From Immundisolibacter cernigliae (GTDB lineage Bacteria; Pseudomonadota; Gammaproteobacteria; Immundisolibacterales; Immundisolibacteraceae): 64,000 bases of DNA. The notes beneath the pieces are model-generated. The model had not been told where the DNA came from, ran no database searches, and saw only the letters and a list, made by a program, of their open reading frames with translations. The position numbers and the translations under genes are program-made. The stretch covers positions 1,116,001 through 1,180,000 of the forward strand of contig NZ_CP014671.1 in assembly GCF_001697225.1 (NCBI RefSeq), in the 5' to 3' direction. This document shows, one piece after another, positions 52,193 to 60,390 of this stretch (positions within the stretch are counted from its first letter, which is position 1; each line of letters opens with the position of its first letter).

Positions 52193-53485
52193 TCACTCGT
52201 AGTTCTGCCCAGAGCACTTCTTGGTGACGGTGTTGTAGTTGCCGCACTTGAGGCTCACCCAGTCGGCCTCGATGTCCTTGGACCCGGGCAGGAAGTCCGA
52301 CCAGGCATCGCCCGGCACCAGGCCATCGGTCTGCCACACGGTCTCGAACTGGCCGTCGGCCTGAATCTCGCCGATCAGCACCGGCTTGGTCAGGTGGTGG
52401 TTGGGCAACATCTTGGCCGTGCCGCCGGTCATGTTGGGCACCTCGATGCCGATGATGGCGTCGCTGACCTTGTCGACATCGGTGGTGCCGGCCTTCTCGA
52501 CTGCCTTGACCCACATGTCGAAGCCGATCACGTGCGCCTCCATGGGGTCGTTGGTCACGCGCTTGGGGTTCTTGATGAAGGCATGCCATTTCTCGATGAA
52601 AGCCGCGTTTTCCGGCGTGTCCACGCTCATGAAGTAGTTCCAGGCCGCCAGGTGACCGACCAGCGGGCCGGTGTCCAGGCCCGACAGCTCTTCCTCGCCG
52701 ACCGAGAAGGCCACCACCGGGATGTCCTCGGCCTTGATGCCCTGGGCGGCCAGCTCCTTGTAGAACGGCACATTGGCGTCGCCGTTGATGGTGGACACCA
52801 CGCCGGTCTTCTTGCCGGCTGCGCCGAACTTCTTGATGTCCGCGACGATGGACTGCCAGTCCGAATGCCCGAACGGCGTGTAGTTGATCAGGATGTCCTC
52901 GTCCTTCACGCCTTTCGACTTCAGGTAAGCCTCCAGGATCTTGTTGGTGGTACGCGGATAGACGTAGTCGGTGCCGGCCAGCACCCAGCGCTTCACGCCC
53001 ATCTCGTTCATGAAGTAATCGACCGCCGGAATCGCCTGCTGGTTGGGCGCGGCGCCGGTGTAGAACACGTTCTTGGACGATTCCTCGCCCTCGTACTGCA
53101 CCGGGTAGAACAGCAGGCCGTTCAGTTCCTCGAACACCGGCAGCACCGATTTGCGCGACACCGAGGTCCAGCAGCCGAACACCACGTCCACCTTGTCCTT
53201 GGCCAGCAGCTCGCGCGCCTTCTCGGCGAACAGCGGCCAGTTGGAGGCCGGGTCCACCACCACGGCTTCCAGTTTCTTGCCCAGCAGACCACCCTTCTTG
53301 TTCTGCTCGTCCACCAGCATCAGCACGGTGTCCTTGAGCGTGGTTTCGGAAATGGCCATGGTGCCGGACAGGGAATGCAGCACGCCGACCTTGATGGTGT
53401 CGGCGGCGTGCGCCAGGCCGGCCAGCAGCGCGCCAGCAGCGGCCAGCGCCAGGCGTGCGGCAAATCGGTTCTTGCGATCAGTCAT
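52193..53485 (-). CDS. urtA: Urea ABC transporter substrate-binding protein UrtA
   Basis: A 430-residue periplasmic binding protein: signal peptide (RLALAAAGALLAGLAHA), then IKVGVLHSLSGTMAISETTLKD, CWTSVSRKSVLPVFEELNGLLFYPVQYEGEESS (in parts) and NQQAIPAVDYF, all UrtA hallmarks that separate it from amino-acid LivJ proteins. It ends KCGNYNTVTKKCSGQNYE, with a Cys pair. It captures urea for UrtBCDE. It follows the porin by 44 bases and shares its sigma-54-type promoter. Confidence 0.95.
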   Translation of the reverse strand: MTDRKNRFAARLALAAAGALLAGLAHAADTIKVGVLHSLSGTMAISETTLKDTVLMLVDEQNKKGGLLGKKLEAVVVDPASNWPLFAEKARELLAKDKVDVVFGCWTSVSRKSVLPVFEELNGLLFYPVQYEGEESSKNVFYTGAAPNQQAIPAVDYFMNEMGVKRWVLAGTDYVYPRTTNKILEAYLKSKGVKDEDILINYTPFGHSDWQSIVADIKKFGAAGKKTGVVSTINGDANVPFYKELAAQGIKAEDIPVVAFSVGEEELSGLDTGPLVGHLAAWNYFMSVDTPENAAFIEKWHAFIKNPKRVTNDPMEAHVIGFDMWVKAVEKAGTTDVDKVSDAIIGIEVPNMTGGTAKMLPNHHLTKPVLIGEIQADGQFETVWQTDGLVPGDAWSDFLPGSKDIEADWVSLKCGNYNTVTKKCSGQNYE

Positions 53486-53529
53486 GTGAGGTTCTCCTTT
53501 GCGGGTTCTTCGGATGCGGGGGATGCGGG

Positions 53530-54651
53530 CTATATCTGCAGCTGCACGCCCAGGATGAAGAAATCGGTGGTCTCGCCACCGTCGAAATCATCAGCGCCAT
53601 AGGTGGCGATGACCTTGGCTTTCTGGCCATCGATGATGTAGCCCAGACCCAGCTCCCAGCGGTCGTGGTCGGGCGCGTTGTCGTCATCCACGGCCTGGTA
53701 GCGCACGTGCGGCTGTAGCTTGCCGATGCCGAATTTCTGCGGCGTAAGGAAGCTCGCCAGCAGGTAGTAGCCGTTGCCCTGGTAGCCGAAGGCCGGCATC
53801 TCGTCGTCATGGTCGTAGTCGTAATAGGCGCCTTCCAGGCTCACGGCCCCGCCATCGCCGACCTTCCTTTCCAGCAGCGCATCGACGTTCCAGCCGAAGA
53901 AATCGCCCGGCGAGGCCATGGTGCCGGTGCCGTCGGACTGGTACTGCGCGGCGGCGCCGAAGGTCAGGATGTTCTTCTCGCCGAAGTAGGAGCTGGTGGT
54001 GTAGAAGCCCGGTTCCGGATCCCACAACGCCCATTGCAGGCGACCTGCAAACAGCAGGTTGTCGTCCTGGTTGGGGTTGTTCAGGTCGGTGATGCCGGAG
54101 TACGACGCGTCCATGCCGTCGTAGACGCCCAGCGCGTAGCCGAACACGCCCTCGTCGATCGAGCCGTTCACCGACACGCCCTCGTCGCGGCCGGCGAAAA
54201 TGGCCGGGTAGGCCTGCGCGATCGGGAAGGTCCAGGCGTTCAGGTAGTACGGGCCGTCCAGGTTGGCGCGGTCCGAGGGCGGCAGATGGCGGCCGGCCCA
54301 GATATTGAACTCCGGCGCGATGGTGAACTTGGCGATCGCATCCAGCATGCGGATGTCGTCGTCGTCACCGGTGTCGTAGCGCTCGGTATTGAACTCCAGC
54401 AGGATGTACTGGTGGATCTGGGCGTTCAGGTACAGCCGGATGCTGTCGACCGTGAAGTCGTTGGAACGCCCGTCGTCGGGCGCCGCGTCCTCCACGGAAC
54501 TGAAGCTGGTACGCAGGCCGGCGCCCACGGAAACCCAGTGCGTATCGTCAATGCTGAACTTGGCACCGGCGCTGGCGGCGTCGGTGGCCAACAGGCTGGC
54601 GCTGGCTGTCGCTGCCAGCAACGTGTTTCTTGCAAACCTTGTCGAGGACAT
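53530..54651 (-). CDS. Outer-membrane porin of the urea uptake operon
   Basis: A 373-residue beta-barrel protein: signal peptide (about residues 1-28, ending ASAGA), then alternating amphipathic strands with acidic loops (DTGDDDDI, DYDHDDEMP) and a C-terminal strand ending FFILGVQLQI. It resembles OprO/OprP-type and amide-associated FmdC-type porins. Placement first in the urt operon suggests it passes urea or short amides through the outer membrane; this is inference. The start at 54651 was chosen over ATG 54657 because GGGAG then lies seven bases upstream. Confidence 0.8.
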   Translation of the reverse strand: MSSTRFARNTLLAATASASLLATDAASAGAKFSIDDTHWVSVGAGLRTSFSSVEDAAPDDGRSNDFTVDSIRLYLNAQIHQYILLEFNTERYDTGDDDDIRMLDAIAKFTIAPEFNIWAGRHLPPSDRANLDGPYYLNAWTFPIAQAYPAIFAGRDEGVSVNGSIDEGVFGYALGVYDGMDASYSGITDLNNPNQDDNLLFAGRLQWALWDPEPGFYTTSSYFGEKNILTFGAAAQYQSDGTGTMASPGDFFGWNVDALLERKVGDGGAVSLEGAYYDYDHDDEMPAFGYQGNGYYLLASFLTPQKFGIGKLQPHVRYQAVDDDNAPDHDRWELGLGYIIDGQKAKVIATYGADDFDGGETTDFFILGVQLQI

Positions 54652-54704
54652 GCCCATACTCCCTGGGTTAGGTCATGCCTCCTCCCCGATGGCGCGGTAG
54701 CTTC

Positions 54705-54720
54705 AGCAACTGCTGTGCCA
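54705..54720 (-). promoter_or_regulatory. Sigma-54 (-24/-12) promoter of the porin-urtABCDE operon
   Basis: Read on the minus strand: TGGCACAGCAGTTGCT, which matches the RpoN consensus TGGCAC-N5-TTGCW at every defined position. It ends 54 bases before the porin start, a suitable leader length. The gap 54658-54846 has no gene. Confidence 0.88.
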
Positions 54721-54785
54721 CCTGCTGCACCGCCTTGTATTCAAGTCGATCGACCTGCCTCAATACCGCCCGGCGATGCATCCTG

Positions 54786-54831
54786 GCTTCGGCATGGTGC
54801 ATTCATTCAGCATCGGGCACGAACTTGGGGC
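54786..54831 (-). promoter_or_regulatory. Two NtrC-like enhancer sites upstream of the sigma-54 promoter
   Basis: NtrC sites follow GCAC-N7-GTGC. Here 54817-54831 reads GCAC-N7-GGGC (one mismatch) and 54786-54800 reads GCTT-N7-GTGC (two mismatches). Their centres are 31 bases apart, about three helical turns and close to the tandem sites of glnA. They lie 70-125 bases upstream of the promoter, the usual enhancer distance. Confidence 0.5.
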
Positions 54832-54846
54832 ATGAGGCGGCCGGCA

Positions 54847-55470
<624 letters not shown>

Positions 55471-55488
55471 CGTCACTCCCGTCGTGTA

Positions 55489-56163
55489 TCAGGACCGAAA
55501 CAGGCGGCTGTACTGCATTTCGTGCCGGCAGCTGGCGATGGCCAGCGCCGGGGCACCGGCGCCGATGTCCTCGTCCGCCACCGCCAGGCCGCTCGTGACG
55601 GCGGCCGGAATGGCAGCGGCGAGCGCGTGGATCACGCGCTGGACCGCCGCGTGGCCAAGTGGCACCGCGCGCAGGGCCGCGCTCGCCTGCGCCTCCAGCC
55701 ATGCCCACAGCAGGGCCTGCGCGGCGTCCTGCACCGCAATGCCGTAATGCACCGTCGCCAATGCATACAGCGCCAGCGCCGTGCGCTGTGGCCGCTCGGA
55801 CCAGGGTGCCGCACCCGGCACGCCAAGATCGACCAGCAGCGCCGCCCAGGCCGTGCCCAGTGCCCGTTCCTGCGCGCGCAGCTCGGCGGTGTCGCGCAGG
55901 GCCAGCAGCAGTCCCGACCAGCGCTCGGCGGATGCCTCGTCCGCACGCGCAAACGCCGCCATCAGGCGCGCCAGCAGCGGCACCTCCAGCCGCGACAATG
56001 TGTGCTCCAGCAGGCCGCCAATCCATTGCTGCGCCTGCACCGGGCCGCGAATCCAGCCCAGCTCGACCGCGCTTTCCAGGCCCTGCGAATACGCGAAGGC
56101 CCCCACCGGCAGCGCCGCGCTGGTCAACTGGCGCAGGCGCAGATCGGCGACCGGATCAGTCAT
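55489..56163 (-). CDS. ureF: Urease accessory protein UreF
   Basis: A 224-residue helical UreF: LRQLTSAALPVGAFAYSQGLESAVELGWI (in parts, ALPVGAFAYSQGLE), LRDTAELRAQERALG, VPLGHAAVQRVIHAL and the C-terminal MQYSRLFRS. UreF gates UreG GTP hydrolysis in the apo-urease activation complex. ATG 56163 overlaps the ureE stop by eight bases; the frame upstream is antisense to ureE and was dropped. Confidence 0.93.
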   Translation of the reverse strand: MTDPVADLRLRQLTSAALPVGAFAYSQGLESAVELGWIRGPVQAQQWIGGLLEHTLSRLEVPLLARLMAAFARADEASAERWSGLLLALRDTAELRAQERALGTAWAALLVDLGVPGAAPWSERPQRTALALYALATVHYGIAVQDAAQALLWAWLEAQASAALRAVPLGHAAVQRVIHALAAAIPAAVTSGLAVADEDIGAGAPALAIASCRHEMQYSRLFRS

Positions 56164-56617
56164 GGCCGTGCGCATGCGCATGGCCGGATACGGCACCCGG
56201 TCCGTAGGCACCGGCTTCCGGCTCGAAGGGCAACTGCGCAAGGTCGACCTGCAGGCCCAGGCCGCGCAGCATGTCATCCAGCACGTGATCGTGCAGGTAG
56301 CGCAGCCAGCCCGGACCGAGCTGCACCGCAACGTGCCGATTGCCCAGGTGATACGCGCCGCGCAACAGGACCAGAGGATCCGCGGCGCGCGCGATCGACA
56401 CGTCCTCCGGGGCCGCGCACACGGCAAGCACCTGCCCCTGGGCATCGGCCAGCAGGCTGCCGTCGCGCAGCACCGTGCCGCGCGGCAGGTCGATCAGCGC
56501 CTCGCGGCCATCGTCCAGCAGCACGCGCTGACGCGACCGCACCCGGCGCTCAAACGGCAGCGTGACGGACCCGGTCCGGTGCATGCGGGTGGAAGCGAAG
56601 CGATCGAATCGAATCAT
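56156..56617 (-). CDS. ureE: Urease nickel metallochaperone UreE
   Basis: A 153-residue UreE. The N-terminal domain (LPFERRVRSRQRVLLDDGREALIDLPRGTVLRDG, in parts) and the metal-binding domain with HLGNRHVAVQLGPGWLRYLHDHVLDDMLRGLG (in parts, YHLGNRHVAVQ and DHVLDDML) are typical. The tail HAHAHGHD supplies extra nickel-binding His. It starts the ureEFG run. No ureD, ureA, ureB or ureC gene lies upstream; ilvA does. Confidence 0.93.
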   Translation of the reverse strand: MIRFDRFASTRMHRTGSVTLPFERRVRSRQRVLLDDGREALIDLPRGTVLRDGSLLADAQGQVLAVCAAPEDVSIARAADPLVLLRGAYHLGNRHVAVQLGPGWLRYLHDHVLDDMLRGLGLQVDLAQLPFEPEAGAYGPGAVSGHAHAHGHD

Positions 56618-56723
56618 GGGCACATCAAGGCAAGACTCAGGCCAGGCCCGCATGCAATCGGTGAACGATGCGACTCGTGCGGCGGCGGCATCGGCCACTG
56701 CGACCGGCCACGCGTGCGAAGGC

Positions 56724-58229
56724 CTACCAAAGAAACAGTCGGTAGGCAGCGCTTGCGGTCTCGTCCACGTACTCGAACCCCCCCTCGGCGAGGTGAGCCC
56801 GAAAACGCGCCCGCGCGGCCGGCGGCACCTGCAACCCGACCAGCGCCCGCCCGTCGGCGGCGCCGTGGTTGCGGTAATGGAACAGGCTGATGTTCCAGCG
56901 CACGCCCAGGCGGGCCAGGAAATGGGCCAGCGCGCCCGGCCGTTCGTCGAAGGTGAACCGGTACAGCAGCTCGTCCGGCAGCTGGCCGTGGCCACCGACC
57001 ATGTGCCGCAGGTGCAGCTTGGCGGTTTCGTCCTCGGTCAGGTCGACCACCGCGTAGCCGTGCCTTCGCAGCTGCTCGTACAAGGCCTGGCGCTGGTTGC
57101 CGGCAGTCTGCACGCCCACGTACACGTGCGCTTCCTCGGCACCGGCGTAGCGGTAGTTGAACTCGGTGATCTGGCGCGCCCCGATGGCCTCGCAAAAGTG
57201 CAGAAAGCTGCCCGGCCGCTCGGGAATGGTGGCGGCGAATATCGCCTCGCGTCGCTCGCCGATCTCGGCCCGCTCGGCCACGTAGCGCAGACGGTCGAAG
57301 TTCATGTTGGCGCCCGAGCACACGGCCACCAGCGTGCGGCCGTGGCAGCGCTCGCGGGCCACGTAGCGCTTCAGACCCGCCAGCGCCAGCGCGCCGGCGG
57401 GTTCGACGATCGCCCGCGTATCCTCGAAGGTGTCCTTGATGGCGGCGCAGATTTCGTCGTGGCTGACCAGCAGCATCTCGTCCACGTACTGGCGGGCCAG
57501 GCGAAACGGCTCGCGGCCCACCTGACGCACCGCGGTGCCGTCGGCAAACAGCCCGACGCTGCGCAGGCTGACCCGCCGGCCGGTACGCAGCGAGCGTTCC
57601 ATGGCGTCTGCGTCGTCGGCTTCCACGCCGATGATGCGGATTTGCGGCCGCAGGCGCTTCACATAGGCCGCGATGCCGCCGATCAGCCCGCCGCCGCCGA
57701 CCGGCACGAAGATGGCGTCCAGGGAACCCTGGCGCTGGCGCAGCAGCTCGGCGCCGATGGTGCCCTGCCCGGCGATCACCAGCGGATCGTCGTAGGGATG
57801 GATGAAACTGAGACCCCGCTCGGCGGCCAGCGCCAGGGCATGCCGGGCGGCGGCGGCGTAATCCTCGCCATGCAGCAGCGCCTCGCCGCCCAGACGCTCG
57901 ACGGCATCGATCTTGATCTGCGGCGTGGTGACCGGCATCACGATCAGGGCGTGGCTGCCCAGCCGGTGAGCGGCCAGCGCCACGCCCTGCGCGTGGTTGC
58001 CCGCCGACGCCGTGATCACGCCGGCCTTCAAGGCCCGCCGCGTCAGATGCGCCATCTTGTTGTAGGCACCGCGCAGCTTGAAGGAAAACACCGGCTGCAT
58101 GTCCTCGCGCTTGAGCAGCACGCGGTTGTTCAGACGCAGCGACAGGCTCTCGGCCACGTCCAGCGGCGACTCGATGGCCACGTCGTAGACGCGGGCATTG
58201 AGCGTCAGTACCAGGTAATCGCGGGGCAT
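56724..58229 (-). CDS. ilvA: Threonine dehydratase, biosynthetic (IlvA)
   Basis: A 501-residue PLP enzyme converting threonine to 2-oxobutyrate, the usual first step to isoleucine. K51 in VFSFKLRGAYN is the PLP lysine. SAGNHAQGVALAA, VPVGGGGLIGGIAAYVK and a Gly-rich phosphate loop follow, and two C-terminal ACT-like regulatory domains (from about residue 325, IPERPGSFLHFCEAIGARQ, in part) mark the isoleucine-inhibited form. CimA at 46241 offers a second route. It is separated from the next upstream gene by a strong terminator. Confidence 0.96.
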   Translation of the reverse strand: MPRDYLVLTLNARVYDVAIESPLDVAESLSLRLNNRVLLKREDMQPVFSFKLRGAYNKMAHLTRRALKAGVITASAGNHAQGVALAAHRLGSHALIVMPVTTPQIKIDAVERLGGEALLHGEDYAAAARHALALAAERGLSFIHPYDDPLVIAGQGTIGAELLRQRQGSLDAIFVPVGGGGLIGGIAAYVKRLRPQIRIIGVEADDADAMERSLRTGRRVSLRSVGLFADGTAVRQVGREPFRLARQYVDEMLLVSHDEICAAIKDTFEDTRAIVEPAGALALAGLKRYVARERCHGRTLVAVCSGANMNFDRLRYVAERAEIGERREAIFAATIPERPGSFLHFCEAIGARQITEFNYRYAGAEEAHVYVGVQTAGNQRQALYEQLRRHGYAVVDLTEDETAKLHLRHMVGGHGQLPDELLYRFTFDERPGALAHFLARLGVRWNISLFHYRNHGAADGRALVGLQVPPAARARFRAHLAEGGFEYVDETASAAYRLFLW

Positions 58230-58299
58230 GGGGCTACGTTGGGACCAGTGAAATCTTGGGAATATGTCGCCAGCTGGCGATCAATCACGGTTGGCACGC

Positions 58300-58342
58300 A
58301 AAAAAAAAAACGCCGGCTGGGGCGCGCAGTCCCCAGCCGGCG
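58300..58342 (-). terminator. Strong Rho-independent terminator after the MAPEG gene
   Basis: A 12-bp perfect stem, CGCCGGCTGGGG (58311-58322) with CCCCAGCCGGCG (58331-58342), is followed on the minus strand by eleven U residues (the A-run 58300-58310). It isolates ilvA from upstream transcription. Confidence 0.93.
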
Positions 58343-58360
58343 TTCGTCCGCCAGGACCGA

Positions 58361-58729
58361 TCAGGCCGCCATCACGAAGATGGCAATGATGCAGGCCAGG
58401 CCGCCCACGTAGGACAGCGAGCGCAGCGTCGCCTGGTTGGCGATGTAGAACACCGCATGCAGCACGCGCAGCGCCACGAAGGCCAGCGCCAGCTGATCCA
58501 GCGTGCCCTGCGCCAGGCCGGTCAGGTGGCCGATGATCACCGCCGCCGCGAACGGGGCGAAGTTCTCCAGCGCATTCTGCTGCGCCCAGTCGGCGCGCTT
58601 GCGCCAGCCGCTTGCCGCGGCCAGTGCCTCGCGCGGCCGGCTGTTGTCAAAGCCGCCGCTCTTGGCCATGGCACCCAGCACAGGCGGGAAAAACACCAGT
58701 GCCAGCACGCACCAATAGGCTATCGTCAT
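58361..58729 (-). CDS. MAPEG-family membrane protein
   Basis: A 122-residue protein with four membrane segments. The MAPEG pattern is seen: RADWAQQNALENFAPFAAAVI with the conserved Asn-Ala-x-Glu-Asn/Ala-Phe stretch after the second segment, then ALAFVALRVLHAVFYI. The superfamily includes microsomal glutathione transferases and leukotriene enzymes; small bacterial forms are uncharacterised. It is downstream of the DszB-like gene by 42 bases and may share its transcript. Confidence 0.88.
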   Translation of the reverse strand: MTIAYWCVLALVFFPPVLGAMAKSGGFDNSRPREALAAASGWRKRADWAQQNALENFAPFAAAVIIGHLTGLAQGTLDQLALAFVALRVLHAVFYIANQATLRSLSYVGGLACIIAIFVMAA

Positions 58730-58771
58730 GATCCCCTCCGAATCGCGTTGTTAAGGGCTGAATATCACCAC

Positions 58772-59806
58772 TCAGGCGACCGCCGGCAGCCCCTCCCGCC
58801 GGTATGCCTGTTCCAGAAACCGCGGCTGCATCCAACTTTCCAGGTCGACCGGCCCCAGATAGCCGCGGCCTTGCATGAAATCGATCTGCACCTGCAGCAG
58901 GCGGCGCACTTGCGGCCCGAACGATGGCCACAGTTTCTTGTGGAAGTCCGGCTCGTAGGTGTTGCGGATGTCGTCCGCCGACACGCCCAGCTCACGGGCC
59001 ATGGTTTCGGCCGCCTCAGCCGGGTGCGTGGCCGCCCAGTTGGCAGTGCGCACCAGCACCTGCAGGTAGCGTTCCACGGCCTCGGGCGCCTCCCTGGCCA
59101 GGCCGGCGCTGACGGTGATGATGCGCGGGTTGGCGTTGACCATGTGCGCGCGATCGGTCTGGTCGGTCATCAGGTCGTACAGCTTGCGGATGCGCCCGGC
59201 ATAGCGGCGCTCGATCAGGCCGACCTCGGCATTCTTGCAGAAGATGGCGTCGACCTCGCCGCGCAGCAGGTGGTCGACGTCCGCGTCGTACAGGCTCGGC
59301 CGGTCACCCTGCTTCAGGTCCGCGTTGATGCTGCCGTGCATGTCGTCGTTGACGATCATCTCCACGAACCTGACGTCCGACTCGGCCATGCCGTTGGCGG
59401 CCAGGGTCGAGTAAAAACCCTTGTGGGCGTTGACCTTCATGAAATCGATCAGGATGTACGGACGCACCGGCAGCCCGCAGCGGCGGCCGGCCAGATCCTG
59501 CACGCGCCGTGCCGGGTCGTCGGCGCGCACGAACACGGCCAGCGAGTCGGCGACGAAGGTCAGGCCCACCGCCAGCGTGTCGGCGCCGCGCGTACGCGCC
59601 CACAGCGGCGGGATGGCGCCGCCCTCGCGGAACGAGTCGGCCAAGCGGTGATCGAAATGCGTGTCCGCCTGCGACGGGCCCAGTTCCTTGATGTTGCGAA
59701 CCTCGAACGCGGAACCGGCAAACTCCTCGTCGAAGGACTTGCGCTGAAAGGCGATACCGGAAGCCGTGGCCACCGGGCAGCGCGTATACCATAGGGTTCG
59801 GGGCAT
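58772..59806 (-). CDS. DszB-like desulfinase / SBP-fold protein without signal peptide
   Basis: A 344-residue protein of the periplasmic-binding-protein-like fold usually annotated as an ABC (sulfonate/nitrate/taurine) substrate-binding protein. It has no signal peptide. It aligns with the biodesulfurisation enzyme DszB, whose active site is Cys27, His60 and Arg70: here C10 (YTRCPVATASG), H50 (ADTHFDH) and R60 (DSFREGGAIPPL), with the same ten-residue His-Arg spacing. The C-terminal DLESWMQPRFLEQ also parallels DszB. A cytoplasmic C-S (sulfinate) lyase or other hydrolase is plausible; the substrate is unknown. ATG 59806 has AGGAGG seven bases upstream; ATG 59812 is too close. Confidence 0.72.
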   Translation of the reverse strand: MPRTLWYTRCPVATASGIAFQRKSFDEEFAGSAFEVRNIKELGPSQADTHFDHRLADSFREGGAIPPLWARTRGADTLAVGLTFVADSLAVFVRADDPARRVQDLAGRRCGLPVRPYILIDFMKVNAHKGFYSTLAANGMAESDVRFVEMIVNDDMHGSINADLKQGDRPSLYDADVDHLLRGEVDAIFCKNAEVGLIERRYAGRIRKLYDLMTDQTDRAHMVNANPRIITVSAGLAREAPEAVERYLQVLVRTANWAATHPAEAAETMARELGVSADDIRNTYEPDFHKKLWPSFGPQVRRLLQVQIDFMQGRGYLGPVDLESWMQPRFLEQAYRREGLPAVA

Positions 59807-59918
59807 GTTCATTCCTCCTCGCCGCACCGAGGAAGCCCCCGGATGCTTGAATGCGGGCACTTTAGCCCCCAGCTGCCAGCATCGACAACCGCCAGCAGGC
59901 TCTCTCGTGCCAGACGCG

Positions 59919-60338
59919 ATGACTAACAACGAATTCGAGACCCCCGCCGCCGCCGAGGCTGCGTTCTACAAGGCCCTGGAAGCCGCCGACACCGCGCTCA
60001 TGCAGGCGGTATGGGACGAAGGGCCTGACCTGGTATGCGTGCACCCGATGTGGCCGGAACTGCACGGTCACCGCGCCATCTTCGCCGCCTGGCGGCGCAT
60101 GTTCGCGGCCGGCCCGCACCTGACGGTCAGCACCGTGCCGGTGCTGCAGCGCCGCGATGGCGATCTGGCCACGCACGTGGTCCACGAGCAGCTTGGCCTG
60201 CGCGGCGACGACAACCAGCAGCCGCCGGTCGTGGCGACCAATGTCTATCGGCACACGGCGGCCGGCTGGCGGATGATCCTGCACCACGCCTCGCCGACGC
60301 CGACCGTCACCATCGACGAAGACACCGTCCTGCACTGA
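59919..60338 (+). CDS. NTF2/SnoaL-like small protein (DUF4440 type)
   Basis: A 139-residue cone-shaped NTF2-fold protein. AEAAFYKALEAADTALMQAVWDEGPDLVCVHPMWPELHG (in parts, FYKALEAADTALM and VCVHP) and GWRMILHHASPTP match the SnoaL-like/ketosteroid-isomerase-related group often called DUF4440. No catalytic pattern is decisive. It is divergent from the DszB-like gene and convergent with msbA. The start could also be GTG 59907. Confidence 0.78.
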   Translation: MTNNEFETPAAAEAAFYKALEAADTALMQAVWDEGPDLVCVHPMWPELHGHRAIFAAWRRMFAAGPHLTVSTVPVLQRRDGDLATHVVHEQLGLRGDDNQQPPVVATNVYRHTAAGWRMILHHASPTPTVTIDEDTVLH

Positions 60339-60390
60339 CGGCGGCCGCCGGCGCGCTGGGCGGCTGGCCCGCGCCCGCTCAGCCGTGGCT

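Noticed and set aside
56629-56644. A sigma-54-like element (TGGCCTGAGTCTTGCC on the minus strand) before ureE
   Set aside because: The TGGC and TTGC cores fit, but the -12 box is only about 13 bases from the ureE start codon, leaving almost no leader. The TGGCAC box is also incomplete. It is probably chance.
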